A stretch of DNA of 39,395 bases from Sulfurihydrogenibium sp. (lineage in GTDB: Bacteria; Aquificota; Aquificia; Aquificales; Hydrogenothermaceae): NCBI RefSeq assembly GCF_028276765.1, contig NZ_JAPYVU010000011.1, positions 1-39,395 of the forward strand. The letters run 5' to 3'. The notes under the pieces were generated by a model. That model ran no database searches. It had not been told where the DNA came from and saw only the letters and a program-made list of their open reading frames with translations. The translations under genes were made by a program, and so were the position numbers. Shown in pieces: positions 1 through 8,393 of this stretch. The first letter of the stretch is position 1. Every line of letters begins with the position of its first letter.

Positions 1-44
1 CGCTTTACAAGTTGTTTATTATATTCTTTCCAGTCTCTTTTCAT
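1..44 (-). CDS. 5' end of a transposase-like gene (partial)
   Basis: A leftward reading frame starts with ATG at 44-42 and runs off the window edge. It reads MKRDWKEYNKQLVK. A strong ribosome binding site, GGTGAGG on the minus strand (51-57), lies six bases before the start. The beginning 'WKEYNKQLV' resembles the N-termini of IS5-type transposases of thermophiles as I remember them, but 14 residues are too few to be sure. No terminal inverted repeat could be checked because the rest lies outside the window. Confidence 0.45.
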   Translation of the reverse strand, partial: MKRDWKEYNKQLVK

Positions 45-163
45 AAAAACCTCACCAATTTTTAAGTTTTTAGGTATAATTTTATATGATATTACAATTA
101 AATTGTAAAAGTTTTTGGACAATATCTACATTTATTGTTATAATATAAACAACACTTCGGAAA

Positions 164-291
164 GAGTGTTCTAAAATTCCCGTAAGTTTACCTTTCCGTG
201 TCATCCTGAGGACGTAAGTCCGAAGGATCTCATCTTTTGATTTTTTAATTTAAAAAGAAAAAAGAGATTCTTCGCCGGCTGCAGAATGACC
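164..291. repeat. Family B dispersed repeat copy
   Basis: The left end GAGTGTTCTAAAATTCC matches the ends of the other family B copies (15664, 18527). The inside is an imperfect long hairpin: GTCATCCTGAGG...GGATCTC on one arm and GAGATTCTTCG...AGAATGAC on the other, separated by a T/A-rich middle. The right terminal end GGAACAGTC seen in other copies is not recognisable, so this copy looks degraded. There is no coding potential. Confidence 0.7.
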
Positions 292-599
292 ATTGGATCG
301 TTTCTTCCATCCTAAAAACGAAAGTCCCAAGAATCTTCACCTCTTAAAAAAATTAAGAAAGTATGGCAATTCATGAATCGTCCCTAAAGCAGATAAGTAA
401 TGAATAAAATAAATTATGATTTTTGGACAGCTTTAGAATGACGATGTTGTTTTTTACTCATACGTTAATTGAATAAAAAAGCTTAGATTTTTAGCTGACC
501 ATTTAGAACTTATAAATTTATATGTGAAATCTCATACCCACCTAATCGCTTTTTTAATATATTCAATTTTCGTTAAATCTTAGAAATAACTTGATTTTT
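292..599. other. Non-coding region with repeat debris
   Basis: No plausible gene is visible. At 365-382 lies GGCAATTCATGAATCGTCC, a damaged version of the perfect palindrome found at 15932-15949. Around 420-445 there is another 'GAATGAC' core piece. Around 526-548 the sequence GAAATCTCATACCCACCTAAT resembles, on the minus strand, the end of a family A element with a four-base insertion, as in the copy ending at 9217. The rest is A/T-rich filler. Confidence 0.45.
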
Positions 600-627
600 T
601 TGGCTTTTAATGTTAAATTAGTATAAC
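600..627 (+). promoter_or_regulatory. Putative sigma70-type promoter of porGDAB
   Basis: A -35-like TTGGCT (600-605) and a -10-like TATAAC (622-627) are separated by 16 bp. They sit about 40 bp upstream of the porG start, which has its own AGGAGGT site at 654-660. The assignment is by consensus only. Confidence 0.45.
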
Positions 628-668
628 ATTGTTTTAATAAATTTTAAATTTTTAGGAGGTCAATTCTT

Positions 669-1265
669 ATGACAACCGCAATAGATAAGGCTTTAAAGGA
701 AATTAGATGGCATGGAAGAGGTGGTCAAGGTACCGTTACCGCTGCAAAAATGTTAGCTTCAGCTGCTATCATAAGAGGTAAATATGGTCAAGCAATGCCA
801 GAGTTTGGTCTTGAAAGGTCTGGAACGCCAGTTAAAGTCTCAACAAGAATATCAGATAATCCTATAAATACCAGAGCGCCTGTTGATCATCCAGAAATAG
901 TAATTATAACGGACCCATCATTAATGTTTACTATAAGAAATGTCATAGTAAGTGGTACAGACGAGAATACAATTTTTATAATCAATACAAGCTTCCCATC
1001 AGAAAAGGTTAGACAAATACTTGGCATACCAAATAACGAGCTTTGGATTGTTGATGCTTCAAAAATTGCGATGGAAGAGTTTGGAAGAAACATTCCAAAT
1101 ACCGCAGTTTTAGGAGCTGTAGCAAAAGCTACAGGCTTGGTAGACTTAGAAGCTTTAGAGCAAGAGATTACTGAAGCATTTGGTGCAAGTTCTAAACTAA
1201 GAAACGTTCTTGAACAAAACCTTAAAGCACTAAGAAGAGGATATGAGGAAGTTTATAAAGCTTAA
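669..1265 (+). CDS. porG: Pyruvate:ferredoxin oxidoreductase, gamma subunit
   Basis: Gamma subunit (198 aa) of the heterotetrameric pyruvate synthase that reductively carboxylates acetyl-CoA to pyruvate with reduced ferredoxin; cytoplasmic. The N-terminus has the family signature WHGRGGQGTVTAAKMLA, followed by EFGLERSGTPV. Length is typical for a stand-alone gamma subunit. The start is fixed by AGGAGGT eight bases upstream. It is the first gene of a four-gene operon (gamma, delta, alpha, beta) with short gaps of 23, 18 and 2 bases, each gene with its own strong RBS. In Aquificales this complex feeds the reductive TCA cycle. A related 2-oxoacid (for example 2-oxoisovalerate) oxidoreductase is possible, but the full set fits Por best. 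Confidence 0.9.
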   Translation: MTTAIDKALKEIRWHGRGGQGTVTAAKMLASAAIIRGKYGQAMPEFGLERSGTPVKVSTRISDNPINTRAPVDHPEIVIITDPSLMFTIRNVIVSGTDENTIFIINTSFPSEKVRQILGIPNNELWIVDASKIAMEEFGRNIPNTAVLGAVAKATGLVDLEALEQEITEAFGASSKLRNVLEQNLKALRRGYEEVYKA

Positions 1266-1288
1266 TTAATTTTAGGAGGTTAATTGTT

Positions 1289-1594
1289 ATGTATGAATTA
1301 AAAAAATGGTATGAAATACCTATAGGTTCAATAGTTCCAGAAGCCGGGTCAAGCATGATTAATAATACTGGTTCTTGGAGAATGCTTAGACCTGTATTAA
1401 ATACAGAAAAATGCACAAACTGTTTAATCTGCTGGATTTTCTGTCCAGACGATAGTATTCCCGTAAATAGAGAACAAAGATTTGAAACAGATTTTACATA
1501 TTGCAAAGGATGCGGAATTTGTGCTGTTGAATGTCCTTACGATGCGTTAGAAATGGTTCCAGAAATGGAAATTAAGTTAAAAGAGCTTGAGTAA
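1289..1594 (+). CDS. porD: Pyruvate:ferredoxin oxidoreductase, delta (ferredoxin-like) subunit
   Basis: A 101-aa polyferredoxin subunit carrying electrons between the TPP site of the beta subunit and external ferredoxin. Two classical 4Fe-4S motifs are visible: CTNCLICWIFCP near residues 36-47 and CKGCGICAVECP near residues 72-83, each CxxCxxCxxxCP. The N-terminal stretch with 'NNTGSWRMLRPV' is typical of delta subunits of this enzyme class. A perfect AGGAGGT-type RBS precedes the ATG. It lies between the gamma and alpha genes. Confidence 0.9.
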   Translation: MYELKKWYEIPIGSIVPEAGSSMINNTGSWRMLRPVLNTEKCTNCLICWIFCPDDSIPVNREQRFETDFTYCKGCGICAVECPYDALEMVPEMEIKLKELE

Positions 1595-1612
1595 TCATAG
1601 GAGGATATAAAC

Positions 1613-2803
1613 ATGCCAACAAAAGTAATAGCATTAACAGGTAATCAGGCTGCAGCTGAAGCAATGAGGCAAATTAACTTTGATGTAGCTGCAGTTTATC
1701 CAATATCTCCACAAACAGAATTAATGGGATTCTTTGCAGAATATGTTGCAAATGGTGAAGTAGACACAGATATGGTTGCTGTAGAAGGTGAACATTCAGC
1801 AATGGCTGCATGTATCGGTGCTGCAGCAGCCGGAGCAAGAGTAATAACAGCTTCGGCAGGTCCGGGTATTGCGTATATGGTTGAAAACTTATACATAGCT
1901 TCTGGCATGAGATTGCCAATAGTTTTAATTGATGTTAACAGAGCATTATCTGCTCCTTTATCTATCCACTGCGACCATGCAGATTCAATGCTAACAAGAG
2001 ATTCAAGCTGGATTTCTATTTTCTCAGAAAATGCTCAAGAGGCATATCATAATCTTATTATGTCTGTAAAAATTGCAGAAAAAGCAATGTTCCCAGTAAT
2101 TGTAAACTACGATGGATATATAGTTTCTCACTCTATCGAGAACGTGGAAGTTCTTGATGACGAAACAGTAAGAAATTTTGTAGGACCATCTGGCATCCAC
2201 AGAATCCCTTATCCATTGCTAGACGTATCTAAACCTGTAACTTATGGAGCAACTGCACAGCCAGACTATTACACAGAATGTAAATATCAACAACACGTAG
2301 ATTTCTTAAAAGTATACGATATCTTCAGAGAAGTTGCACAGGAGTTTGAATCTATCAGCGGAAAATATTATGACTTCATAGAAGAGTACATGACAGATGA
2401 TGCAGAATACATTGGAATTTCCATGGGTTCTTCTTTTGGTACATTAAAAGATGCAGTTAATGCACTTAGAGCACAGGGCAGAAAAGTTGGAGCTATTAAA
2501 ATTAGATTATACAGACCATTCCCTGTAAAAGAGGTGGCAAGGGCTTTATCTAATGCTAAGGGTGTTGCTGTATTTGATAGAGCAGACTCTTTTGATGGAA
2601 TTGGCGGTCCATTGTTTAAAGATGTTGCATCTGCAGTATTCCATAACCAAAATAGACCATTAATCCACAACTTTATCTATGGTTTAGGTGGTAGAGAAAT
2701 TCATGAAGAAGAATTTATGAGGGCCTTTGATAGAGTTGAAAGACTTGAAAAAGGCGTTGAATCAAGAGATTATTTAGTAGAATACTTACAAGTGAGGGCG
2801 TAA
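1613..2803 (+). CDS. porA: Pyruvate:ferredoxin oxidoreductase, alpha subunit
   Basis: Alpha subunit (396 aa), which forms the substrate pocket with beta. Conserved features seen are GNQAAAEAMRQ at the N-terminus, AAVYPISPQTELM, VEGEHSAMAACIGAAAAGARV and TASAGPGIAYM, the usual order for the pyrimidine-binding half of the TPP site. The C-terminal half contains the transketolase-C-like part (GAIKIRLYRPFPV, then FDRADSFDGIGGPLF). Length is normal for stand-alone PorA (about 390-410 aa). The RBS GGAGGA is close to the ATG. The stop is two bases before the beta gene start, which implies translational coupling. Confidence 0.92.
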   Translation: MPTKVIALTGNQAAAEAMRQINFDVAAVYPISPQTELMGFFAEYVANGEVDTDMVAVEGEHSAMAACIGAAAAGARVITASAGPGIAYMVENLYIASGMRLPIVLIDVNRALSAPLSIHCDHADSMLTRDSSWISIFSENAQEAYHNLIMSVKIAEKAMFPVIVNYDGYIVSHSIENVEVLDDETVRNFVGPSGIHRIPYPLLDVSKPVTYGATAQPDYYTECKYQQHVDFLKVYDIFREVAQEFESISGKYYDFIEEYMTDDAEYIGISMGSSFGTLKDAVNALRAQGRKVGAIKIRLYRPFPVKEVARALSNAKGVAVFDRADSFDGIGGPLFKDVASAVFHNQNRPLIHNFIYGLGGREIHEEEFMRAFDRVERLEKGVESRDYLVEYLQVRA

Positions 2804-2805
2804 TC

Positions 2806-3840
2806 ATGGCAAAAAAAGTAACTATTCAAATATTAGCAGATTTAGCTCAAGAAAGAGAGGAAAGATACCACTCTCATAATCCATTAGCTCCTGGTCATAG
2901 AATGTGTATCGGTTGTGGTATTCCACCAATCGTTAACGAAGTGTTATTAGCTATCGATAAGCCGGTAGTAGTATCAACTGCAACAGGTTGTCTTGAAGTT
3001 ACAACAGGAGTGTATCCATATACAGCATGGAATACGCCATGGATTCACGTTAACTTTCAGTCTGCGGCGGCTGTAATTGGCGGTGTGGAAGCTGCTTATA
3101 ATGTTCTTAAAAAGAAAGGTTTGATTGGTGAAGATATAGAGTTTGTTGCATTCGGTGGCGATGGTGGAACTTACGATATTGGATTCCAAGCATTATCTGC
3201 AGCAGTAGAAAGAGGTCATAACTTCCTTTATGTTTGCTACAACAACGAAGGATATCAAAACACAGGATATCAAAAATCTTCTGCAACACCTATTGGTGCA
3301 TACACTAAGACAACTCCGGTTGGTTCTGCCAAAGTAGGAAAACAAGAGCCAAGAAAAGACTTGACTATGATTATGGCTGCACATGGTATACCTTATGTAG
3401 CTCAAGCATCTCCTCATATCTATAGAGATTTAACAAGAAAAGTTAAGAAAGCTTTAACTTTTAAAGGTCCAAAATTTATTAACGTGCTTCAACCTTGCAC
3501 TCTTTCTTGGAGATTTGCTCCAGAAGATACAATGAGGCTTGCAAAGCTTGCCGTTGAAACAAGATATTGGCCGGTGTATGAAGTAATCCATGGTAAATAC
3601 TGGAAAGTCAACATTAAACCAAAAAGACCAAAACCAATTGAAGAGTATATTGCAGCTCAGCCAAGATGGAAACACGTATTAAAATATCCAGAAATCGTTG
3701 AAAGAATTCAAAAAGAAGTAGATGACAAATGGAACCATCTCTTAGCTTTAGAGGAAATGTCTAAAGCACTTGCTGAAAAAGAAGGAATAGATTACGAAGC
3801 ACTTTTCGCAAATCCTGAAGACAATAAAGAAAGCCAATAA
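2806..3840 (+). CDS. porB: Pyruvate:ferredoxin oxidoreductase, beta subunit
   Basis: Beta subunit (344 aa) binding the TPP diphosphate and one 4Fe-4S cluster. CIGCG near residue 35 and a third cysteine in ATGCLEV supply cluster ligands. The TPP motif is GDGGTYDIG followed by YVCYNNEGYQNTGYQ. The downstream 'SATPIGAYTKTTPVG' is characteristic of pyruvate/2-oxoacid beta subunits. The last cluster cysteine is probably the one in NVLQPCTLSW. It is the last gene of the operon and is followed immediately by a strong terminator. Confidence 0.92.
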   Translation: MAKKVTIQILADLAQEREERYHSHNPLAPGHRMCIGCGIPPIVNEVLLAIDKPVVVSTATGCLEVTTGVYPYTAWNTPWIHVNFQSAAAVIGGVEAAYNVLKKKGLIGEDIEFVAFGGDGGTYDIGFQALSAAVERGHNFLYVCYNNEGYQNTGYQKSSATPIGAYTKTTPVGSAKVGKQEPRKDLTMIMAAHGIPYVAQASPHIYRDLTRKVKKALTFKGPKFINVLQPCTLSWRFAPEDTMRLAKLAVETRYWPVYEVIHGKYWKVNIKPKRPKPIEEYIAAQPRWKHVLKYPEIVERIQKEVDDKWNHLLALEEMSKALAEKEGIDYEALFANPEDNKESQ

Positions 3841-3846
3841 TCGAAG

Positions 3847-3871
3847 AAGGGGGTTACTGCCCCCTTTTTTT
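3847..3871 (+). terminator. Rho-independent terminator of the por operon
   Basis: AAGGGGG (3847-3853) pairs with CCCCCTT (3860-3866) around a six-base loop TTACTG. The T-run continues to 3871. It begins six bases after the porB stop codon. On the other strand the same hairpin is followed by A/T-poor sequence, so it mainly serves the rightward operon. Confidence 0.9.
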
Positions 3872-3876
3872 CTTTT

Positions 3877-4149
3877 TCAATCCTTTGAATTTTTTTCTTC
3901 TAATTCAAGTAAATCTGTTTTAGGTTTTTCAACATCTTTAAAACTTCCTCTTAAGAATAAAGCAACAATGATTGCAAGAAAACCTAATAACGTTGCCAAT
4001 CTTGCAAAAACTACCACAACAAAAGGTCCCAAATCTGAGCCTTCAGTAAATTCTTGAACAGTTCTAATAACGATTGCAGTTCCAACAGAAAAAATTATAG
4101 CTAAAACGATTACTAAGATTATAATTTTTTCACTTTTTCTCATTTCCAT
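3877..4149 (-). CDS. Small membrane protein of unknown function
   Basis: A 90-aa protein with two predicted transmembrane helices: residues about 8-29 (IIILVIVLAIIFSVGTAIVI) and about 43-66 (FVVVVFARLATLLGFLAIIVAL). The C-terminal tail is charged (KDVEKPKTDLLELEEKN). A second in-frame ATG two codons later would also work; a GAGGG site precedes the first. It is convergent with the por operon and shares a short divergent upstream region with pabC. I do not recognise a family. A protein of this size with paired helices and an acidic tail could be an accessory subunit of a membrane complex, but nothing nearby supports that. Confidence 0.65.
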   Translation of the reverse strand: MEMRKSEKIIILVIVLAIIFSVGTAIVIRTVQEFTEGSDLGPFVVVVFARLATLLGFLAIIVALFLRGSFKDVEKPKTDLLELEEKNSKD

Positions 4150-4206
4150 TGCCCTCTGATATAATATATCTCAACTTGTAAATTTCAAATTTTCTGAGGT
4201 GTCAAC

Positions 4207-4947
4207 ATGGCGGAAAAAGTCTTTATAAACGGAAAAGAGTTTGAGCAAAAAAATTTGATTAGACCTCTTATGTATGGAGAAGGAGTTTTTGAAACCTTTA
4301 GATATAAAGGAAAATTGCCAAAATACATAGACTACCACTTCGAAAGATTAAATAAAGGTTGTGAAATTTTAAACATTCCTAAAATAACAAAGGAAGATTT
4401 TCTTTTTTATATAGAAGATGCAGTAAACAAATCAGAAGTTAAAGATTTATACGTAAAAATAATTATTTTATCAGAAGGGAATTCTTATTTTCCATTAAAG
4501 CCTTACGGAAAAAATGTTATGGTCATTACTAAGCCATATGAACCAATAAAAGAGGAGATAAAGCTTACAGTTTCACCTTACAAAGTTCATTCTTCAGACC
4601 CACTTTTAAAAATTAAATCTAATAATTATCTAAGAAATATCTTGATAAAAAGATATGCAAAAGAAAACGGATTTTTTGATTGCATCGTTTTAAATGAAAA
4701 TAACTTTATCACAGAAACATCTTCGGCGACTATTTATTGGATAAAAGGAAGGTATTTATACACTCCATCCCTTGATAATGGTGTTTTAGATGGTGTCTCC
4801 AGAAAAGTCGTTCTGCAAGAAGCAAAAACACAGGGTTTTATAGTTGTAGAAGGAAGATTCACATTAAAAGACATTAAAGAAGCAGACTTCATATTCATTA
4901 GCAATGCTTTACATGGTTTGATGAAAGTTAAAGAAATTAATATATAA
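4207..4947 (+). CDS. pabC: Class IV aminotransferase fold enzyme, probable aminodeoxychorismate lyase
   Basis: A 246-aa PLP enzyme of fold type IV. Likely role: conversion of 4-amino-4-deoxychorismate to p-aminobenzoate for folate. Visible signatures are LMYGEGVFETFRYKG at the N-terminus, the probable PLP lysine in LKIKSNNYLRN (about residue 137), the E-containing loop NNFITETSSATIYW, and LYTPSLDNGVLDGVSR. D-amino-acid or branched-chain aminotransferases share the fold; the length (short for IlvE) favours PabC. The RBS is weak (GAGGTG). The C-terminal codons VKEINI and the stop are duplicated 182 bp downstream, flanking a mobile repeat, which shows that the element inserted at the very end of this gene without changing the protein. 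Confidence 0.75.
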   Translation: MAEKVFINGKEFEQKNLIRPLMYGEGVFETFRYKGKLPKYIDYHFERLNKGCEILNIPKITKEDFLFYIEDAVNKSEVKDLYVKIIILSEGNSYFPLKPYGKNVMVITKPYEPIKEEIKLTVSPYKVHSSDPLLKIKSNNYLRNILIKRYAKENGFFDCIVLNENNFITETSSATIYWIKGRYLYTPSLDNGVLDGVSRKVVLQEAKTQGFIVVEGRFTLKDIKEADFIFISNALHGLMKVKEINI

Positions 4948-4961
4948 GATTGAAAGTAATA

Positions 4962-5108
4962 ACTTAGGCAAGAAATTAATGGTTTTTATAGAATTAAAAA
5001 AGAAGATTCTTCTGGTTTACGTTCTCAGAGATGACAGAAACCCTGTTAATACTGTCATTCTTATCGTAGCAAAGAATCTCGTACTTTTATTAAATTTCTT
5101 ACCGAAGT
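4962..5108. mobile_element. Family A MITE-like element with target duplication at the pabC end
   Basis: The left end ACTTAGGCAAGAAATTAA and the inverted right end AACACTTCGGTAAGAAATTT are degraded versions of the family A termini. After the left end comes the shared GGTTTTTATAGAATT segment. The core GAGATGACAG / CTGTCATTCTTA...AGAATCTC is present. It is flanked by a direct repeat: 4927-4948 and 5109-5130 agree at 20 of 22 positions. There is no coding capacity, so any movement must have used a transposase encoded elsewhere. Confidence 0.7.
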
Positions 5109-5173
5109 GTTAAAGAGATTAATATATGAGCCGAATTATTTGTAGGTAAAAACTTATTAGGGAGTTAGAAAGC

Positions 5174-6598
5174 TTGAGATATATAATCTTTCTTCTTGTT
5201 TTGATTTTTAGTTTTTCTGCATATTCTTCAGAGATTTTAAAGTATGAGCTTGAGTCTACAATTAGAGAAATAAATAATGAAAATGATGCAAAAGTTGGAA
5301 TATTTATAAAATCTCTTTCTGAGGAAGGTCTTGCATTTATGCACAATCACAGAGATCCATTTATTCCTGCTTCTAATCAAAAACTTATAACTACTGTATC
5401 TGCGATAGCAAATTTATCCCCGGATTTTAAGTACAAAACAACCCTTGCTACAGATGGCATTGTTAAAAATGGAGCATTATATGGAAATTTATATCTAATC
5501 GGTGGTGGAGACCCATCGCTTACAGTCCAGGACTTAGAAGATATGGTTAAAAAGCTTAAAGAATATGGAATAAATAGAGTTGAGGGAAACCTTATAGGAG
5601 ATAATTCATATTTTTCAGAAGAAGGTATAGGTCAAGGATGGCCGGAAGATGATTTAAACTACTGTTTTACAGCAAGATTTAGTGGGCTTTCAGTAAATGA
5701 AAACTGTTTGAAAGTTACGGTTAATATAAAAAACGGTAAAGTTTATGCTTCTATGGACCCTTTAAATAACTATTATCAAATCGTAAATAACATAAAGTTT
5801 TCGAAAAAATCCAGAAATGTAAGTTTAAAAGTTGAAGGTAATAAACTAATTCTAGAAGGTAAAGTTTCTTCAAAAAGGAATTTAAGCTTAGAGTTTTCTA
5901 TTCCGGTTAATCATCCATCCATGTTTACTCTATCAGTTTTATCAAAAATTTTAGATGAAAATGGAATTAAAGTTTCAGGAAAAACGTATTTAAGAAAGGC
6001 TACATCAAACAAATACTTAGTTATTCACCAGTCAAAACCATTAAGAGAATTAATCAAAAAAGCAAACAAGGACAGTAATAATTTTTATGCAGAACAGATT
6101 TTTAGAACGATAGGGAAGGAAGTTTATGGAGAAGGAAGTGCAAATGCATCAGCGAGAGCAATTATAGATACACTAAGAAAAATGGATATAGCAACCGAAA
6201 ATATACGAATTTATGATGGAAGTGGGCTATCAAGATATAATGCCACTACTCCGGAAGCTTTAGTTAAAGTTTTGGAATATATATACAAAACTCCTTATTT
6301 CCATGATTTTTTTGAATCTTTGGCAATCTCTGGAGTAGATGGAACTTTAAAACACAGATTAAATGACCAATTTTTAAAAGGAAGAATTATAGCCAAAACA
6401 GGTTATATTAAAAAAGTTAAGAACCTATCCGGTTATGTAAAGGCATCCAACGGCGAAGTATTTGTTTTCTCTATCTTGGTTAACGATTTAAAAACCACAG
6501 AGATAGCTAATAAACTTCAGGAAAAAATTTGCAGCATTCTTGCTCAGTATCCACACATGGTTGGAATAGGTAATTTGAATACACATAACAAAAATTAG
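5174..6598 (+). CDS. dacB: D-alanyl-D-alanine carboxypeptidase/endopeptidase, PBP4 type (peptidase S13)
   Basis: A periplasmic low-molecular-mass penicillin-binding protein (474 aa) that trims or cleaves peptidoglycan cross-links. A signal peptide is evident: MRYIIFLLVLIFSFSAYSSE. The three active-site motifs are present: SxxK as S67-N-Q-K70 (PASNQKLITT), SxN as SNN beginning near residue 301 (DSNNFYAEQ), and KTG at K408 (AKTGYIKKV). The large insertion between SxxK and SxN is typical of class C PBPs. The start codon is TTG, chosen because AGGGAG lies nine bases upstream and the signal peptide begins directly after it. It stands alone between repeat-filled gaps. Confidence 0.88.
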   Translation: MRYIIFLLVLIFSFSAYSSEILKYELESTIREINNENDAKVGIFIKSLSEEGLAFMHNHRDPFIPASNQKLITTVSAIANLSPDFKYKTTLATDGIVKNGALYGNLYLIGGGDPSLTVQDLEDMVKKLKEYGINRVEGNLIGDNSYFSEEGIGQGWPEDDLNYCFTARFSGLSVNENCLKVTVNIKNGKVYASMDPLNNYYQIVNNIKFSKKSRNVSLKVEGNKLILEGKVSSKRNLSLEFSIPVNHPSMFTLSVLSKILDENGIKVSGKTYLRKATSNKYLVIHQSKPLRELIKKANKDSNNFYAEQIFRTIGKEVYGEGSANASARAIIDTLRKMDIATENIRIYDGSGLSRYNATTPEALVKVLEYIYKTPYFHDFFESLAISGVDGTLKHRLNDQFLKGRIIAKTGYIKKVKNLSGYVKASNGEVFVFSILVNDLKTTEIANKLQEKICSILAQYPHMVGIGNLNTHNKN

Positions 6599-6971
6599 AT
6601 AGATTTTACTTTTTAAGGGTAATTAATCAAGACCATTTAGTCTTAGGTTTTTTGATTATCAAGCATCAGGGAAAGGTTGACATTTTGCTCATTCTGAAGC
6701 CGCGCGAAGAATCTCATTTTTTCTTTTCAAATTGAAAAAATCAAAAGATAAGATCCTTAGGACTAAAGCCCCCAGGATGACAGGGAACAATCTAATTTCG
6801 TCATTCTGAGAGTCAGCGTAGAATCTCATTTCCTCACTTTTTTAAACAGAAAATACTTCACTTCGTTGCTGAATGACAGAGGAAAAATTAACGTCATTAT
6901 GAAGCTGTGTGAAAAGTCCCTCCTGCTTATATTGAATTTATCACCCCTACATATATATTTTAAACTTTTCA
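6599..6971. repeat. Repeat-filled intergenic region (families A and B debris)
   Basis: No gene is visible. At least three core units occur in tandem: CTCATTCTGAAGCC...GAATCTCATTTTTTC (about 6690-6725), the opposing GATCCTTAGGACTAAAGCC...AGGATGACAG (about 6748-6782), and GTCATTCTGAGAGTC...GAATCTC with GCTGAATGACAG (about 6799-6880). The last stretch, TTGAATTTATCACCCC near 6932-6947, looks like a worn family A right end. The region is probably several nested insertions. Confidence 0.6.
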
Positions 6972-7556
6972 CTAACCTATCATTTCTTTTAACGTAATTT
7001 CTACTTCAGCTAAATAACCTTTTCTTGTGCTATCATCTACATATGGAACGCTGTAGAAAAATTTTGTTTTTACGAAATCAATCCCGCAAAATCTAAAAAT
7101 CTCCTCAAAAGTTTTGCTTAGACATTTATCAAAATTATCTCTTTTATATTCTTCTTCACTACCACCAAAGTTTGCAAAAATAACAACTTTTTTACCTTTC
7201 AAAAGACCTTTTATCTCATCACCTTCTTCAACGTAAGCAAAACCGTAAGAGAAAACCCTGTCTATGTATCCTTTTAAGATTGCAGGCATGTTATACCACC
7301 ATACAGGAAAAACCAAAACAATCAAATCCGATTTATTTATAATTTCTTGTTGCTTTTTAACATCTTCTGAAGCTGTCCCTTGCTGAATGTTTTCAAAATC
7401 TTTTGCAGATAGAACGGGATTAAAGTTTATGCTGTAAAGGTCTATCACTTCCACGTTAAAACCATTTTTTGATAGAAAATCATAAGCTTTTTCTTTTATA
7501 GCATTTGAAAAGCTTTTTGGATTTGGATGTGCGTATAGTATAACTGCGTTTTTCAT
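6972..7556 (-). CDS. NAD(P)H dehydrogenase (quinone)-like flavoprotein, flavodoxin_2 fold
   Basis: A 194-aa cytosolic protein of the KefF/MdaB/NQO1-like flavodoxin_2 family, expected to bind FMN or FAD and reduce quinones or similar acceptors with NAD(P)H. Key features are the N-terminal AVILYAHPNPKSFSNAI phosphate-binding strand-loop and the central FPVWWYNMPAILKGYIDRVF with GFAY, the family's most conserved block. The substrate cannot be told from sequence. The gene lies 21 bases downstream of the triheme cytochrome gene on the same strand, so the two probably share a transcript, hinting at a redox or electron-transfer role. Confidence 0.8.
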   Translation of the reverse strand: MKNAVILYAHPNPKSFSNAIKEKAYDFLSKNGFNVEVIDLYSINFNPVLSAKDFENIQQGTASEDVKKQQEIINKSDLIVLVFPVWWYNMPAILKGYIDRVFSYGFAYVEEGDEIKGLLKGKKVVIFANFGGSEEEYKRDNFDKCLSKTFEEIFRFCGIDFVKTKFFYSVPYVDDSTRKGYLAEVEITLKEMIG

Positions 7557-7577
7557 CTTTCACTCCTTTTTAATTAG

Positions 7578-8393
7578 CTATTTTAGCATCTCTTTTAAAT
7601 GAGCTGTTGTTTGGTGTGTATTATGACACTTAGAACAGTTATTTATTGATATCCAGCTTAGGTTTTTATAAACTTCCTGCTTATTTTTACTTTGGAGTGC
7701 TTTTGATAAAAGGTCTAACTTTTCATCAAGTTCCTTGCCTTGATAAATTTCTACAGACATTTTGTTAGTATGACAGTCATTACAGCTTTGAGATAAAGAT
7801 TTCAATCTTTTAACAAAATTATTTCCTTCTGCTATAGCTTTTTCCGGTTTGTTATCTTCTAAATAAATTCTTATCTTTTTCATAGAATCTGTCATTTTTT
7901 TCATGTAATCTTCAAACTCTAAATTACTTCTGCTAACAGGGTCTTCTAAATTTACTAAACTGAAAGATGGATAATGATACATAATTTTGGTTGTAATCTG
8001 TTGCTTTTGATGACATTGAGCACAAGATTTTCCGACAATATCAGCATTTAGTTTTACCTTATCAAAATTTTTCTCTTTAACAGCATTTACAAGCTGGTCT
8101 ATCTCAGATTTTTTCAAGGCTTTATCATACTCTGGAACAAGCTTTCCGATGTTAAGATAGTTTTCTCTCAAAATATTTGCCCATTTCAAAGCTTTATTCC
8201 AATCGTTTTCTTGAATGTTTACAAACATGCCTGTAAAAGCTGTAGACATTGCATACATAGAGTTTAAAAATTCAAACTTGTTAGAATTAGGTGGATAGTA
8301 TTTACTTAGTGTTTGAGGTGGTTTTTCTAACTTTATTTCTTGAGCAAAAGTCATTGATGCTAAAACTAAGGTTGAAATGATTACCTTTTTCAT
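7578..8393 (-). CDS. Periplasmic triheme c-type cytochrome
   Basis: A 271-aa exported protein: signal peptide MKKVIISTLVLASMTFAQ, then a mainly helical chain with three CxxCH haem-attachment sites, CAQCH (124-128), CNDCH (204-208) and CSKCH (253-257). The sites are widely spaced, with helical segments before each, which suggests repeated cytochrome c'-like or four-helix modules rather than a compact NrfB/c3-type multihaem fold. The partner is unknown. Transcription would run into the flavodoxin-fold gene. The start is supported by AAAGGGGG on the minus strand shortly upstream. I do not recognise a named family. Confidence 0.8.
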   Translation of the reverse strand: MKKVIISTLVLASMTFAQEIKLEKPPQTLSKYYPPNSNKFEFLNSMYAMSTAFTGMFVNIQENDWNKALKWANILRENYLNIGKLVPEYDKALKKSEIDQLVNAVKEKNFDKVKLNADIVGKSCAQCHQKQQITTKIMYHYPSFSLVNLEDPVSRSNLEFEDYMKKMTDSMKKIRIYLEDNKPEKAIAEGNNFVKRLKSLSQSCNDCHTNKMSVEIYQGKELDEKLDLLSKALQSKNKQEVYKNLSWISINNCSKCHNTHQTTAHLKEMLK

